This document shows positions 13,799-22,681 of a stretch of 38,186 nucleotides of DNA, in pieces. The stretch comes from Terriglobia bacterium (lineage in GTDB: Bacteria; Acidobacteriota; Terriglobia; Bryobacterales; Bryobacteraceae), in contig JANXYJ010000064.1 in assembly GCA_025350105.1 (NCBI GenBank), positions 1 to 38,186 of the forward strand. The letters run 5' to 3'. A program made the position numbers and the translations under genes. The notes below the pieces were generated by a model. The model was not told where the DNA came from. It saw only the letters and a program-made list of their open reading frames with translations, and did no database searches. Position 1 is the stretch's first letter, and every line of letters begins with the position of its first letter.

Positions 13799-16700
13799 AT
13801 GTCTAGCCGAATCAAAACGCGATCACTCCTTCTTGGTGTTTCGCTGATTGGGTCCACGCTGTGTTTCGGGCAAGCTGGCCGCGCTGAACTCGTGGGTGCC
13901 GTTCAAGATCCGTCCGGCCTGAGAGTACCCAACGCCAATGTGGAGGCGCAGGACCAAGCGACGATGGCCCGCTATTCCGCCGTCTCCGACGAGCGTGGCG
14001 AATATCACGTTTTGGGCCTACCCGCCGGGCAGTATTCACTCAGGGTGCAGCAGCCTGGCTTTCAGACCTATCGTCAGTCCGGGATCACCTTGAGGTTGGC
14101 CGATGTCACTTCCTTGGACGTAAAGCTGGTGGTGGGCGAAGCTTCGCAATCGGTGTCGGTAACAGCGGAAGCGCCCTTGCTTCAGACGGCGAGCGGCGAA
14201 GTGAGTCTGAACGTGGAGGAAAAGAAAATTGTCACCCTGCCTCTGGACGGCCGCAACTTTATTCCGCTGGTGACGCTTTCCCCAGGCGTAGCTTTGCCCG
14301 GTGGCGGATCTATCCTTCCGCGCATCAATGGAAGCCGTCCCCGCACTAACGAATATATCTACGACGGCATCAGTGTGCTACAGCCCGAACCTGGCCAAGT
14401 GGTGTTCTATCCCATCATTGACGGGATGGAAGAGTTCAAACTCAACGTCAATGCCTATTCGCCCGAATATGGGAGGTCCAATGGAGGCACCGTGATGGTG
14501 AGTGGAAAGTCGGGCAGCAATCAGTTTCATGGAAGCGTTTTCGAGTTCTTCCGGAATGAGGCGCTGAATGCCAGAAACCTGTTTGCCCAGCCGGGACCGA
14601 ACCCGCAATTTCGCCGCAACCAATACGGCCTTACACTCGGCGGACCCATTCAAACCAACAAGACCTTCTTCTTCGCCGACTGGCAGGGCACCCGCCTGCG
14701 CACCGGCATCATACGGCAAAGCGTAGTGCCCACGGTGGCGCAACGCAATGGCATTTTCACGCAAACCATCATCGATCCGTCAACCAAACTTCCTTTTGCG
14801 AGTAACACGATCCTTAGCTCCCGTTTCGATCTGATCGCAACTCAAATTCTTCAACATTACCCGCTGCCCAATGCAACCGGCAGCAGCAATTTTGTGCGTA
14901 CCGCCACCGAGCCCGATAATCAGGATCAAGCCGATTTCCGCGTTGATCACTATATCGGTGACAAGCACCGGTTCTTCGCCCGCTATACGTTTTTCCATGA
15001 TGACGATACTCCCGTAACGCCTTTGCCCGACGGAAGCGGAAGCTTGACGGCTGGCGTCATTGGCCATGCGATCACTCGCGGCGATTCTCTGGTGGGAGAC
15101 TACAACTGGACCGTCTCCCCAACCATGCTGAATCAGTTACGTTTCGGGTTTTCCCGGCGCGGTCTGGATCAAAGTTCGTTGCAAAACGGCGGAATTGTGA
15201 TTCCTGGCGTTCCCGCCAATTCGTTCAGTTCGGTGCTACCGATCTTTACGGTTACAGGCCTCCAGCAAATCGGGCCGACCACTGCCGCCAATTCAAACTT
15301 CATCACTTCCATTACGGAGTATCTGGACACGTTTTCCCTGGTGCGCGGGCGCCACACTATTAAATTTGGTGCTGATATCCGGCGCGAGGCTTTGGACACG
15401 TTGAATCCCCCAAACCCCACAGGCGCGTTCGGATTCACGAACACGGGAACCAACAGCACGACGGCGGGGACGGGCAATGCTTTGGCGTCGTTATTGCTGG
15501 GGCAGGTAAGCGCGTTCAGTATTGACGTCCAGAAGACCGTGCTTCAACCCCGCGCACACATCGCGGAGTTCTTTGTCGGTGACGACTGGCAAGTTTCGCC
15601 GCGTTTGACGCTCAACATCGGAACCCGCTACACGCTGAATTTCCCCTCCACCGAAAAGAACGATCAAGGCGCGGTTTTCAACTTACAGACGCAGGTTCTG
15701 GACTTTCCTCACACCGCGCGCGAAGTGCACTGGGGCGATTTCGGTCCTCGCGTTGGCTTGGCCTATCGAGTCAAAGATGATTGGGTGATTCGGTCCGGCT
15801 ACGGCATGGTGTTCTTTGAGCAGTCTGGCATCACAACTCCCTTCACCATTCCGCAATTTCCGTTTGTGCAGACGCTGGGCCAACAGCCACTCGATACGGT
15901 AACCCCTGCATTCAGACTCTCGATCGGACCGACGGTTCAGTACACCATTCCCAATCCCAATTCCGGATTAGGGCAGGGTGTCTTCAGCGTGGATCGCGGT
16001 AACGGGTCCGGCTATTCGCAGCAATGGAACTTCACGGTGCAACGTACCGTTGGACAGAATTGGAATATTGAGGCGTCGTATTTAGGATCGAAAAACACGC
16101 GGCTGGGGATACCGGACTTCAACATCAATCAGCTTCCATCGCAATATCTTTCACTAGGAACCACGGCCTTGAACACTAGGGTTGCCAATCCGAATGCAGG
16201 ACTGGTTCCTGGGTCGCTCGGAGCCGCCACAATTGCCCAGCAGCAACTCCTCCGGGCATTCCCGCGATTCACCAACGTGGCGCTCTTCCGCGACAACGTG
16301 GGAAATTCCGCGTACAACGCAGTTGCGATTAAACTGGAAAAGCGTATCTCGCATGGCTTAACGGTCAACGGTTCCTATACGTTCTCTAAGTTGATCGACG
16401 ACGCCTCGACGGTGTTCTCTCAGACCATCTTCACGGGACCGGTGCTGGGCACGACGGGGGCTGCCGACGCCTTCAACCGCCACCTCGAAAAAGATCTTTC
16501 GACGGGCGACATTCCCAAGGTGTTTGCACTCGGTTGGGTCTACGATATTCCGCGCCTTTGGAAAATCTCCGGATGGCAACTCGGTGGTTTGATGCGCGTG
16601 CAGACCGGCGACAATGTGGCTATCTCGCAGGCCACCAATAACCTTGCCGCATTCGGTTATGCGGTCCAGCGCCCCAACCGCATCAGCAACCCGAACAGCT

Positions 16701-17005
16701 TCGATGGACGCAGCGTCCGGCAGTATTTCAACACCGCTGCGTTCACCAACGCGGGGAATTTCATCGGCAACAGTTCGCGTAACCCGATCCGCGGGCCTGG
16801 ACTGCAAAATGCGGATTTGATGATCGGCAAGACCTTCCGCATCATCGAGCGCTTCAACCTGGAGTTTCGCGCAGAAGCCTTCAATGTTTCGAATACACCG
16901 CCTTTCAATGATCCCAACGGCAGCTTGGGTAACGCGGCGTTTGGTTCGATTACCAGCGCGGGTAATCCCCGTGATTTTGAGTTCGTAGTCAAGGTGCACT
17001 TCTGA
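13799..17005 (+). CDS. TonB-dependent receptor, Oar-like, with carboxypeptidase-regulatory-like domain
   Basis: The 1068-residue outer-membrane protein has a short signal (ending near LCFGQ), then a carboxypeptidase-regulatory-like domain (LVGAVQDPSGLRVPNANVEA to about residue 115). A plug follows with LPLDGRNFIPLVTLSPG, TNEYIYDGISV and VSGKSGSNQFHGSVFEFFRN. The long barrel closes with FEFVVKVHF. It shares its architecture with the receptor at 5403 but differs in sequence and has no homopolymer tract. AGGGA at 13786-13790 supports the ATG. The two genes immediately downstream encode a molybdopterin-oxidoreductase-like protein and an HTH/binding-protein regulator, which suggests a small-molecule or oxyanion-linked ligand; that is inference. 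Confidence 0.93.
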   Translation: MSSRIKTRSLLLGVSLIGSTLCFGQAGRAELVGAVQDPSGLRVPNANVEAQDQATMARYSAVSDERGEYHVLGLPAGQYSLRVQQPGFQTYRQSGITLRLADVTSLDVKLVVGEASQSVSVTAEAPLLQTASGEVSLNVEEKKIVTLPLDGRNFIPLVTLSPGVALPGGGSILPRINGSRPRTNEYIYDGISVLQPEPGQVVFYPIIDGMEEFKLNVNAYSPEYGRSNGGTVMVSGKSGSNQFHGSVFEFFRNEALNARNLFAQPGPNPQFRRNQYGLTLGGPIQTNKTFFFADWQGTRLRTGIIRQSVVPTVAQRNGIFTQTIIDPSTKLPFASNTILSSRFDLIATQILQHYPLPNATGSSNFVRTATEPDNQDQADFRVDHYIGDKHRFFARYTFFHDDDTPVTPLPDGSGSLTAGVIGHAITRGDSLVGDYNWTVSPTMLNQLRFGFSRRGLDQSSLQNGGIVIPGVPANSFSSVLPIFTVTGLQQIGPTTAANSNFITSITEYLDTFSLVRGRHTIKFGADIRREALDTLNPPNPTGAFGFTNTGTNSTTAGTGNALASLLLGQVSAFSIDVQKTVLQPRAHIAEFFVGDDWQVSPRLTLNIGTRYTLNFPSTEKNDQGAVFNLQTQVLDFPHTAREVHWGDFGPRVGLAYRVKDDWVIRSGYGMVFFEQSGITTPFTIPQFPFVQTLGQQPLDTVTPAFRLSIGPTVQYTIPNPNSGLGQGVFSVDRGNGSGYSQQWNFTVQRTVGQNWNIEASYLGSKNTRLGIPDFNINQLPSQYLSLGTTALNTRVANPNAGLVPGSLGAATIAQQQLLRAFPRFTNVALFRDNVGNSAYNAVAIKLEKRISHGLTVNGSYTFSKLIDDASTVFSQTIFTGPVLGTTGAADAFNRHLEKDLSTGDIPKVFALGWVYDIPRLWKISGWQLGGLMRVQTGDNVAISQATNNLAAFGYAVQRPNRISNPNSFDGRSVRQYFNTAAFTNAGNFIGNSSRNPIRGPGLQNADLMIGKTFRIIERFNLEFRAEAFNVSNTPPFNDPNGSLGNAAFGSITSAGNPRDFEFVVKVHF

Positions 17006-17037
17006 ATATCTTGTTGCAACTACAATGTGAGGTGGTC

Positions 17038-17541
17038 ATGTATACACGACGCTCTTTGGTTTTGGGATTCATCGCCACCGGCCTGATCTTCGCCCAAGTG
17101 GTCCTCGCCCAGGACGCCGCGCCAACGGTTCAAATCACCGGAGCAGTGAAACAAGAACTCACCCTCTCCGCGGATGACCTAGCGAAAATGCCGAGGGCAA
17201 CGGTCAAGACGACCGGCAGTGGCATGGACACAAACTGTGAAGGCGTCTGGCTGCATGAAGTGTTGAAAAGAGCCGGTGTGCCACAAGGCGGCGAACTGCG
17301 CGGCAAGGCTCTCGCGAGTTACGTGTTGGCGTCAGCGCAAGATGGCTATCAGGTTGTTTCTTCGCTGGGTGAACTCGATCCCGCATTCATCGACAACGAA
17401 ATCCTGTTAGCCGATACAGCGAACGGAAAAGCGCTGTTCGGTGCTCAGGGCCGTTTGCGTTTAGTTGTACCGAAAGACAAACCGGGTGTGCGTTCGGTCC
17501 GGATGCTAACCAAAATCGAAGTGGTGCAGGTGAGAAAGTGA
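17038..17541 (+). CDS. secreted molybdopterin-dependent-oxidoreductase-like (SUOX-fold) protein
   Basis: The 167-residue product has a Sec signal (MYTRRSLVLGFIATGLIFAQ) and a truncated sulfite-oxidase-like core: LTLSADDLAKMPRATVKT, DTNCEGVWLHEVLKRAGVP, ASYVLASAQDGYQVVSSLGE, LADTANGKALFGAQGRLRLV and VRSVRMLTKIEVV. Cys near residue 63 occupies the position of the molybdenum-ligand cysteine of the family. The protein is much shorter than sulfite oxidases and lacks their other cofactor contacts, so it may bind a small molecule or oxyanion instead of catalysing. It follows the receptor by 32 nt and overlaps the next start by 4 nt. GAGG lies about 5 nt before the ATG. Confidence 0.8.
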   Translation: MYTRRSLVLGFIATGLIFAQVVLAQDAAPTVQITGAVKQELTLSADDLAKMPRATVKTTGSGMDTNCEGVWLHEVLKRAGVPQGGELRGKALASYVLASAQDGYQVVSSLGELDPAFIDNEILLADTANGKALFGAQGRLRLVVPKDKPGVRSVRMLTKIEVVQVRK

Positions 17542-18671
17542 AAAAGCAAGCCGGGACAAGGGTGGAAAGCCGCCTAGGCCAAATTCGCAAAAGCCGAGGT
17601 GTAGGCGCTTCCGAGTTGGCGCGGCGCGTTCACGTCAGCCGCCAGACCATTTACGCGATCGAAGCCGGAACCTACGTCCCCAATACGGAAGTCGCCTTGA
17701 ATCTTGCGCGCGAATTGGAAGTGACGGTGGACGAACTATTCTCGCTGCAAGAGGGTTCACACAAATCGCCCGAATCGCTTGCGACAGAAATTCTGAGCGC
17801 GGAGGCGCCCGCGAAAGGCCAGCCCGTGCGGATCTGCCAGATTGGCTCTCGTTGGGTGGGCGTACCGGTTAGCGCTTCACCTTATTACATGCCAGCAGCA
17901 GACGGCATCATCAAGAAAACCGGCGGATCGAAGGGCCGGGCGGATTTAGTTGTTTTCGCCAAAGAAGAAGCGGCCCAGAAGCGTTTGGTCCTGGCCGGTT
18001 GCGATCCCGCAACAGGCCTGTTGGCCGGCATGGTGGAAAAAATCAGCGGAATTGAGATTGTGTCCGCCGCCGCATCCAGTAAGCTAGCGCTCACCTGGCT
18101 GGCAGAAGGAAAAGTACACATCGCGGGTTCCCATCTGGAAGACGCGAAAACCGGCGAGTTCAATTTACCGTTCCTGCGCAAGACATTTCCCGACGAGGAA
18201 TTCAGCGTGGTGACCTTTGCACGCTGGGAAGAAGGTCTGGTGGTCGCCGCCGGAAATCCTAAGGGAATTCGCAAAGTCGAGGACTTGTCGCGCAAGAACA
18301 TTAGGTTTGTAAACCGCGAACCAGGTTCCGGCAGCCGTGGGTTACTCGATAAACTTTTGGAAAAAGCCGGCATGGACGCGTTGAAGGTCCAAGGATACGA
18401 GCGCATTGCATTCGGCCACCTCGCGGCGGCCTACTGCGTGGTGTCTCACGATGCCGACGTGTGTCTGGCAACCCGATCCGCGGCCCAGACCTTCAATCTA
18501 GATTTCATCCCGCTGCATAGTGAACGTTACGATTTGGTGATGCGAAAGCGCAACGCAGACCTACCTGCCATCAAAGCGTTCTTAGATGTTTTGCAACGCG
18601 CGACCTTGCGCCGCAAGTTGGAGGTGCTGGCTGGCTATGACACTTCTGAAACCGGAAAAATGGTGGCTTAG
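17538..18671 (+). CDS. XRE helix-turn-helix regulator fused to a periplasmic-binding-protein-like domain
   Basis: The 377-residue cytoplasmic protein starts with an XRE DNA-binding domain (about 11-70: LGQIRKSRGVGASELARRVH, VSRQTIYAIEAGTYVPN). After a linker comes a PBP-like domain (about 90-370: LVLAGCDPATGLLAG, FVNREPGSGSRGLLDKLL, YDLVMRKRNADLPAIKAFL). This is the PBP_like (PF12727) arrangement, related to molybdate-binding regulators and to ModA-like proteins, and it has no signal peptide. By family precedent it senses a small ligand, often molybdate or tungstate, and controls transport genes. The start is a GTG overlapping the previous stop by four bases, with AGGTGAG just upstream, so the pair is translationally coupled. 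Its likely target is the receptor operon. Confidence 0.86.
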   Translation: MKKQAGTRVESRLGQIRKSRGVGASELARRVHVSRQTIYAIEAGTYVPNTEVALNLARELEVTVDELFSLQEGSHKSPESLATEILSAEAPAKGQPVRICQIGSRWVGVPVSASPYYMPAADGIIKKTGGSKGRADLVVFAKEEAAQKRLVLAGCDPATGLLAGMVEKISGIEIVSAAASSKLALTWLAEGKVHIAGSHLEDAKTGEFNLPFLRKTFPDEEFSVVTFARWEEGLVVAAGNPKGIRKVEDLSRKNIRFVNREPGSGSRGLLDKLLEKAGMDALKVQGYERIAFGHLAAAYCVVSHDADVCLATRSAAQTFNLDFIPLHSERYDLVMRKRNADLPAIKAFLDVLQRATLRRKLEVLAGYDTSETGKMVA

Positions 18672-18757
18672 GCAAGCCGTTGTTTGGGCGACGCTCAGCG
18701 CCGGCCCGTTGGCTGCGGATTTCGAATGGACGTTGCCCAACGGCTTCCCGGGGAGCC
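18637..18757 (+). pseudogene. truncated 5' end of a probable di-haem cytochrome c peroxidase (MauG-like) gene
   Basis: An ATG at 18637, preceded by GGAGG at 18621-18625 inside the end of the regulator gene, opens a frame with a signal-like segment (WLRQAVVWATLSAGPLAA) and then DFEWTLPNGFP. In MauG/BCCP-type di-haem peroxidases a similar F-x-W-x-L-P-x-G-F-P opening is followed by P-x-V-P-x-D-N-P-M and the first CxxCH. Here it stops after GFP. The frame then runs antisense into the end of the ankyrin gene, whose stop codon is at 18761. I infer a deletion or inversion breakpoint near 18750. The family assignment rests on a short stretch. Confidence 0.5.
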
Positions 18758-18760
18758 AAA

Positions 18761-20371
18761 CTATTTCTTGGTGGCCGCGCCTTGCAGGAGGGCGCGAATT
18801 TCTGCTATCGCTTCTGCGTTTCCACCTCCAGGCTGGCCGGAACTTCCAGCAACTTGCGCGCCACGGCCGACCAAGTCTATCGGCTTACGGCCGTTGCTAT
18901 CGACCAGGCCCGGATCGGCGCCCTTGTCAAGCAGGAAACGGACAATGTCGGTTCTGCCCCTCTGAGCAGCAACGTGCAGGGCCGTCATACCTTCATTTTC
19001 GGAGGAGGCGCGGGAGATGCGCATGGAATATGTTTTGGTACCGGTGACCTGCGCATTCACGTCAGCACCATGTTGCAGCAGCAGTTCCATGAGCGGGAGA
19101 TTCGGTTGACCGCCGCCGCCGGTTGCCGCGGCGAAACCGGTTCCGCCCCCGCCCGTTCCTACACCAGCAGCGACGAGGAACGACGTAAGACCCATATCGT
19201 TGATGTTGGGCGAAGCGCCTTTGGCCAACAGAGCTTGCACCACGTCCACATCATTACCGATCACCGCACGCAGCAAAGGAGTGCAGCCGGTATTCAGCAG
19301 CGGATCGATGAAGCGGCCGCTATTGCCTCCGCGGCTGGGGCGATGCATGTTGAGCTGTGGACTGGGATCGACGCCGGCAGCCAAAAGCGCGTTGATGATG
19401 TCCAGGTTAGAAACTCCATTGGAATCGCCGGAACGCCTAGTTGTCGTAATTGCCGCCGCGGCTCTACCGGCAGTTGACCCGCCGCCCGTGCCACCGACAG
19501 CGCCGGGCGTTTTGCGGTCAACCGCAAGGTAGAGAGCGGTGCGGCCCCACCAATCCCATAGGTGAGGATTGGCTCCGTGATCGAACAGTAGTTTGGCGAC
19601 GTCGTTGTACGCGTTGTCGAGGGCGATCATGAGCGGGGTCACGCCTTCGGGGGTTGGCAGGTTCACGTCGGCGCCGGCGGCCATCAGGGCCTCGACGCAA
19701 CCGGAGCAACCGTTGCGCGCGGCATAAAGTAATGGCGTGAGCCCACCCACCGGACGATACTGCGCGCGGGGCTCTGAAGTAATCTGGCTGGGCCAATCGC
19801 TATACAGGGCCCGGGCTTTGAAGTTGGCGCCTTTGCCAAGCAGCAGCCCGACCATGGGGCCCGCATTTCTGGTTGCAGCGGCGGCATACATCAAAGGGGT
19901 CTGGTTATGAAATTTCTCCACCACATTGACGTCGGCCCCAGCGTTGATTAGCGCTTCAACCACGGGCAGCTCCCCGGTTCTAATGGCCAACATCAGTGCG
20001 TTCTCGCCGTCCTGATTGGCACCTTCGGGTCCCGCGCCGGCGTTCAAAAGCATTTTCACCATGTTGAGGTCGGCTAATTTGGCGGCTTCGGCGATGGGTG
20101 TGGATCCGAATTCATTGGTGACGTCCACTCTCGCTTTCTTCGCGATCAGCGCTTCCAGTAATTCATGGTCAGCCCGGTAAACGGCCCAATGCACGGGCCG
20201 GGTGCCATCGGGCTGCGCCTGGTTGACATTGCCGCCAGTGCGAATGATTTCGAGTGCGGCCTTGCGATCACCGGCTTGAATGAGATCGGCGAGAGGAGTC
20301 TGAGGGTTCTGGGCTAGGGCCTGTCCGGCGGCGGCGAAGGCACAGAAAGCGGCAAGTAAAAGATGTTTCAC
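18761..20371 (-). CDS. exported ankyrin-repeat protein, operon A
   Basis: The 536-residue protein has a Sec signal (MKHLLLAAFCAFAAAGQALA) and about ten ankyrin repeats with the usual G-x-T-P-L-x-x-A and L-L-x-x-G-A-D-x-N motifs. Two repeats are interrupted by Gly-rich insertions (TGGGSTAGRAAAA; GTGGGGTGFAAATGGGG). One repeat carries a C-x-x-C pair (ARNGCSGCVEALMAAGADVN). I chose the GTG at 20371, which puts AGGA about 5 nt upstream and starts directly at the signal; an ATG at 20401 would overlap the preceding gene by 11 bases and add ten charged residues. Ankyrin repeats mediate protein contacts. An exported one in this operon may scaffold the other exported products, which is inference. A paralogue lies at 27250. 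Confidence 0.87.
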   Translation of the reverse strand: MKHLLLAAFCAFAAAGQALAQNPQTPLADLIQAGDRKAALEIIRTGGNVNQAQPDGTRPVHWAVYRADHELLEALIAKKARVDVTNEFGSTPIAEAAKLADLNMVKMLLNAGAGPEGANQDGENALMLAIRTGELPVVEALINAGADVNVVEKFHNQTPLMYAAAATRNAGPMVGLLLGKGANFKARALYSDWPSQITSEPRAQYRPVGGLTPLLYAARNGCSGCVEALMAAGADVNLPTPEGVTPLMIALDNAYNDVAKLLFDHGANPHLWDWWGRTALYLAVDRKTPGAVGGTGGGSTAGRAAAAITTTRRSGDSNGVSNLDIINALLAAGVDPSPQLNMHRPSRGGNSGRFIDPLLNTGCTPLLRAVIGNDVDVVQALLAKGASPNINDMGLTSFLVAAGVGTGGGGTGFAAATGGGGQPNLPLMELLLQHGADVNAQVTGTKTYSMRISRASSENEGMTALHVAAQRGRTDIVRFLLDKGADPGLVDSNGRKPIDLVGRGAQVAGSSGQPGGGNAEAIAEIRALLQGAATKK

Positions 20372-20390
20372 GCGGTCCTGTCTTTCCCTT

Positions 20391-21317
20391 TTAGACGACA
20401 TTATGGTCCAGCTTGTTATGGTGCGCCCACAGGCCCTTGGCTGCATCGTAGAGGAATTTGTCCGGGTCTTTCCATGTCCGGGCCAGCCCGCTAAGAACCC
20501 CCGCCGCCAACATCTCCTTGGGGCCGTCGCCTTCGCGAACCTGTTTGAACAGGCGCACGCGGACCTCTTCCATAATGTCGCGTTCGACTTTGAATTCGGC
20601 GCGGGTCATGACGGGACCATAGGCCGGCACAATGCGAGTTTGTTCATTGCAGAGCGACAACAGGATATCCATGGCGTCGAGGCGGCCGCCGATCCAGGCC
20701 CCGGTGAAGTAGTCGAGCCCGGGATCGCGCACGGGCGAAGCTACGTCGCCCACGGCCAAAACATTCGAGGTCTTGAAAAATGCGTAAATGTCGCCGCTGG
20801 TGTGGGCCAGGGGAAGGTAGCCGCACTGGATTTTTTCGCTTCCCAGCGTCGAAGTAAAGGTGGTTTGAAACGTTTGAGCCGGACGAGCCGCTTTCGGACG
20901 GGCCTTTTCATAGCGATCCTCGGATGGAATCCAGTAATCCGCCGACATCCATTGGCGTGTGCGCTCGTGCGCGATGATGGTGGCTCCGCCGGCCGCAAGC
21001 AATTCATTGTTGCCGGTTTGATCGGTGTGATAGTGGGTGTTGAAAAGCGTTTGAACTTTCGCACCGTTGGCAACTTCCTTTAACGCCGCCATCATTTGTT
21101 CACCCGATTGCGGGGCGCCGCTGTCCACCAGCACGATTCCATTTGGATCGGAAAAGACCAAGATGTTGCTGCCGCCTCCGTCGACTACCGCCAGTTTGTC
21201 GGTGAGGCGGACAACCGGTGCTGTTTGAGCACGGAGGATTCGTGGCGCTGCCCACATGGCAAGCGCCCCTGCCGCGCTCTTGCATAGTTCCCTACGATTC
21301 AGCTCTCTGCGCTTCAC
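20391..21317 (-). CDS. Tat-exported metallo-beta-lactamase-fold hydrolase, operon A
   Basis: The 308-residue protein has a twin-arginine-type signal (RRELNRRELCKSAAGAL) and a metallo-beta-lactamase fold: HYHTDQ at 95-100 for the H-x-H-x-D box, LAHTSGD for the third zinc histidine and AVGDVAS for the bridging Asp. Near the end it reads VPAYGPV, where the family usually has a histidine (P-x-H-G). The sixth box position is Gln instead of His. The start is probably GTG at 21317, with AAGGG 8 nt upstream; an in-frame TTG at 21335 is possible. It sits 14 nt after the DUF1552 gene and 19 nt before the ankyrin gene. The substrate is unknown. Confidence 0.85.
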   Translation of the reverse strand: MKRRELNRRELCKSAAGALAMWAAPRILRAQTAPVVRLTDKLAVVDGGGSNILVFSDPNGIVLVDSGAPQSGEQMMAALKEVANGAKVQTLFNTHYHTDQTGNNELLAAGGATIIAHERTRQWMSADYWIPSEDRYEKARPKAARPAQTFQTTFTSTLGSEKIQCGYLPLAHTSGDIYAFFKTSNVLAVGDVASPVRDPGLDYFTGAWIGGRLDAMDILLSLCNEQTRIVPAYGPVMTRAEFKVERDIMEEVRVRLFKQVREGDGPKEMLAAGVLSGLARTWKDPDKFLYDAAKGLWAHHNKLDHNVV

Positions 21318-21331
21318 TTGCGTCACCCTTT

Positions 21332-22666
21332 TCAAACGCCGGCGATGGTGCCGGTACTATCGCCGAACTTGTCTCTTTCAAGACCCACCTTCTGCAGCAG
21401 CGTGAGGTGGAGATTTGCGATCGGAGTGCGCTCCGGCAGCACCAGATGCTGTCCACCCAACTTCATTTTGCCGTTACCGCCACCCACCAATATGTTGGGG
21501 ATCGGATAGTTGTTATGCAGGTCGCTGTTGCTCATGTTGGAACCGTACATGAAGATCGAGTGATCCAGCAGGGTTCCCTGCCCGTCCGGGGTGGCCGCCA
21601 TTTTGGCGAGGAATTCGGCGAATTTTTCCATGTGCCAAGTTTGAATCTTCACCAGCTTATTGATTCGTTCCAGATCGTTGGCGTGGTGCGATACGGGGTG
21701 GAAGGCGTCGGGAACACCAATGTGATTGTAGGTACGGTTGGTGCCTTCCGAAACCATGATGTAGGACGCGACGCGGGTGAGATCCGCCTGATAGGCCAAA
21801 GCCAGCAGGTCGAACATCAACTTCACCTGTTCGTTGAAGTCGTCCAGCTCCCCAATGGGAGCATTGGGAATTTTGAAGGCGGAAAGATCTTTTCCGCCAG
21901 CCTTCTGCGCTCGCCGTTCGATCTCGCGGACGCTGTCCAGGTAGTTGTCGAGAATCGCCCGGTCTTCACCACCCAATTCGCTTTGCAGTTTTTTGGTGCG
22001 GTTGAGAATCATGTCCAGCATGCTGTTGGTCTGGTGGCCAATGGCGGCGCGCTCCTGCGGCGTGTCGCCTTCGCCGAACAACTGCAAAAAGACCTTGCGA
22101 GGGTTAGGCTCCATGGGCAGCGGCGAATGTTCGTCGCGGAAAGAAAGGGTGGTATAGGACCCTCCGCTGCCTGCCGCCACCTGCACTGTGGTTTCCGAGG
22201 CAACTTCCAGCGAGGGTAAGGGCGTGTCCTGGCTGATGAGCTTGGCGATCACCTGATCGAGAGTGGCCGACATGTTCGCGACCGTCCCGGGACGAGGCCG
22301 GGTGGCGCTGAGCCAGGTGGCCGGGTTCAGCGTGTGGACCGAACCGGCGGAGGCGGCGTTTTCCAGATTCCCGAAAGAGGTGACGTATTTTTTGTGGGGC
22401 TCGAGCGGAGCGAGAATTGTGCTGAGCTTGAAATCAGCGCCAGCGCCGCTGGGTGTCCACCGATCCATCCCCGGTCCATGCGATGTGTTGTGCATGATCG
22501 CGCCGTGGGGAATATAGAAGAAGCCGGTGCGGATTTTCGGTGCCGCCGCAGTTTGGGCCAGCGCCGTCGCGGCCGGCACCATGGCGCCCAGAAACGGTAA
22601 CGCCAAATTGACTCCGGCGCATTTCAGTACGGTTCTGCGGGAAATGTGTTTCTTGGTGATGAACAT
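21332..22666 (-). CDS. Tat-exported DUF1552 protein, operon A
   Basis: The 444-residue protein starts with a twin-arginine signal (KKHISRRTVLKCAGVNLALP). It shows the DUF1552 features GFFYIPHGAIMH, LDNYLDSVREIERR, FHPVSHHAND (323-328 for HPVSHH) and YGSNMSNSDLHNN (about 374-386). The family is related in pattern to alkaline-phosphatase/sulfatase-like exported proteins and almost always accompanies DUF1592 cytochromes, but its reaction is unknown. The repeated His and Asn/Asp motifs suggest a metal centre. The start has GGAGAC about 5 nt upstream and lies 15 nt after the DUF1592 gene, so the two are co-transcribed. The closest relative here is at 28895. Confidence 0.92.
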   Translation of the reverse strand: MFITKKHISRRTVLKCAGVNLALPFLGAMVPAATALAQTAAAPKIRTGFFYIPHGAIMHNTSHGPGMDRWTPSGAGADFKLSTILAPLEPHKKYVTSFGNLENAASAGSVHTLNPATWLSATRPRPGTVANMSATLDQVIAKLISQDTPLPSLEVASETTVQVAAGSGGSYTTLSFRDEHSPLPMEPNPRKVFLQLFGEGDTPQERAAIGHQTNSMLDMILNRTKKLQSELGGEDRAILDNYLDSVREIERRAQKAGGKDLSAFKIPNAPIGELDDFNEQVKLMFDLLALAYQADLTRVASYIMVSEGTNRTYNHIGVPDAFHPVSHHANDLERINKLVKIQTWHMEKFAEFLAKMAATPDGQGTLLDHSIFMYGSNMSNSDLHNNYPIPNILVGGGNGKMKLGGQHLVLPERTPIANLHLTLLQKVGLERDKFGDSTGTIAGV

Positions 22667-22681
22667 GTTGTCTCCGGCGGT

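Noticed and set aside
21218-22219. 333-codon + strand frame
   Set aside because: Antisense to the DUF1552 gene and without recognisable features.
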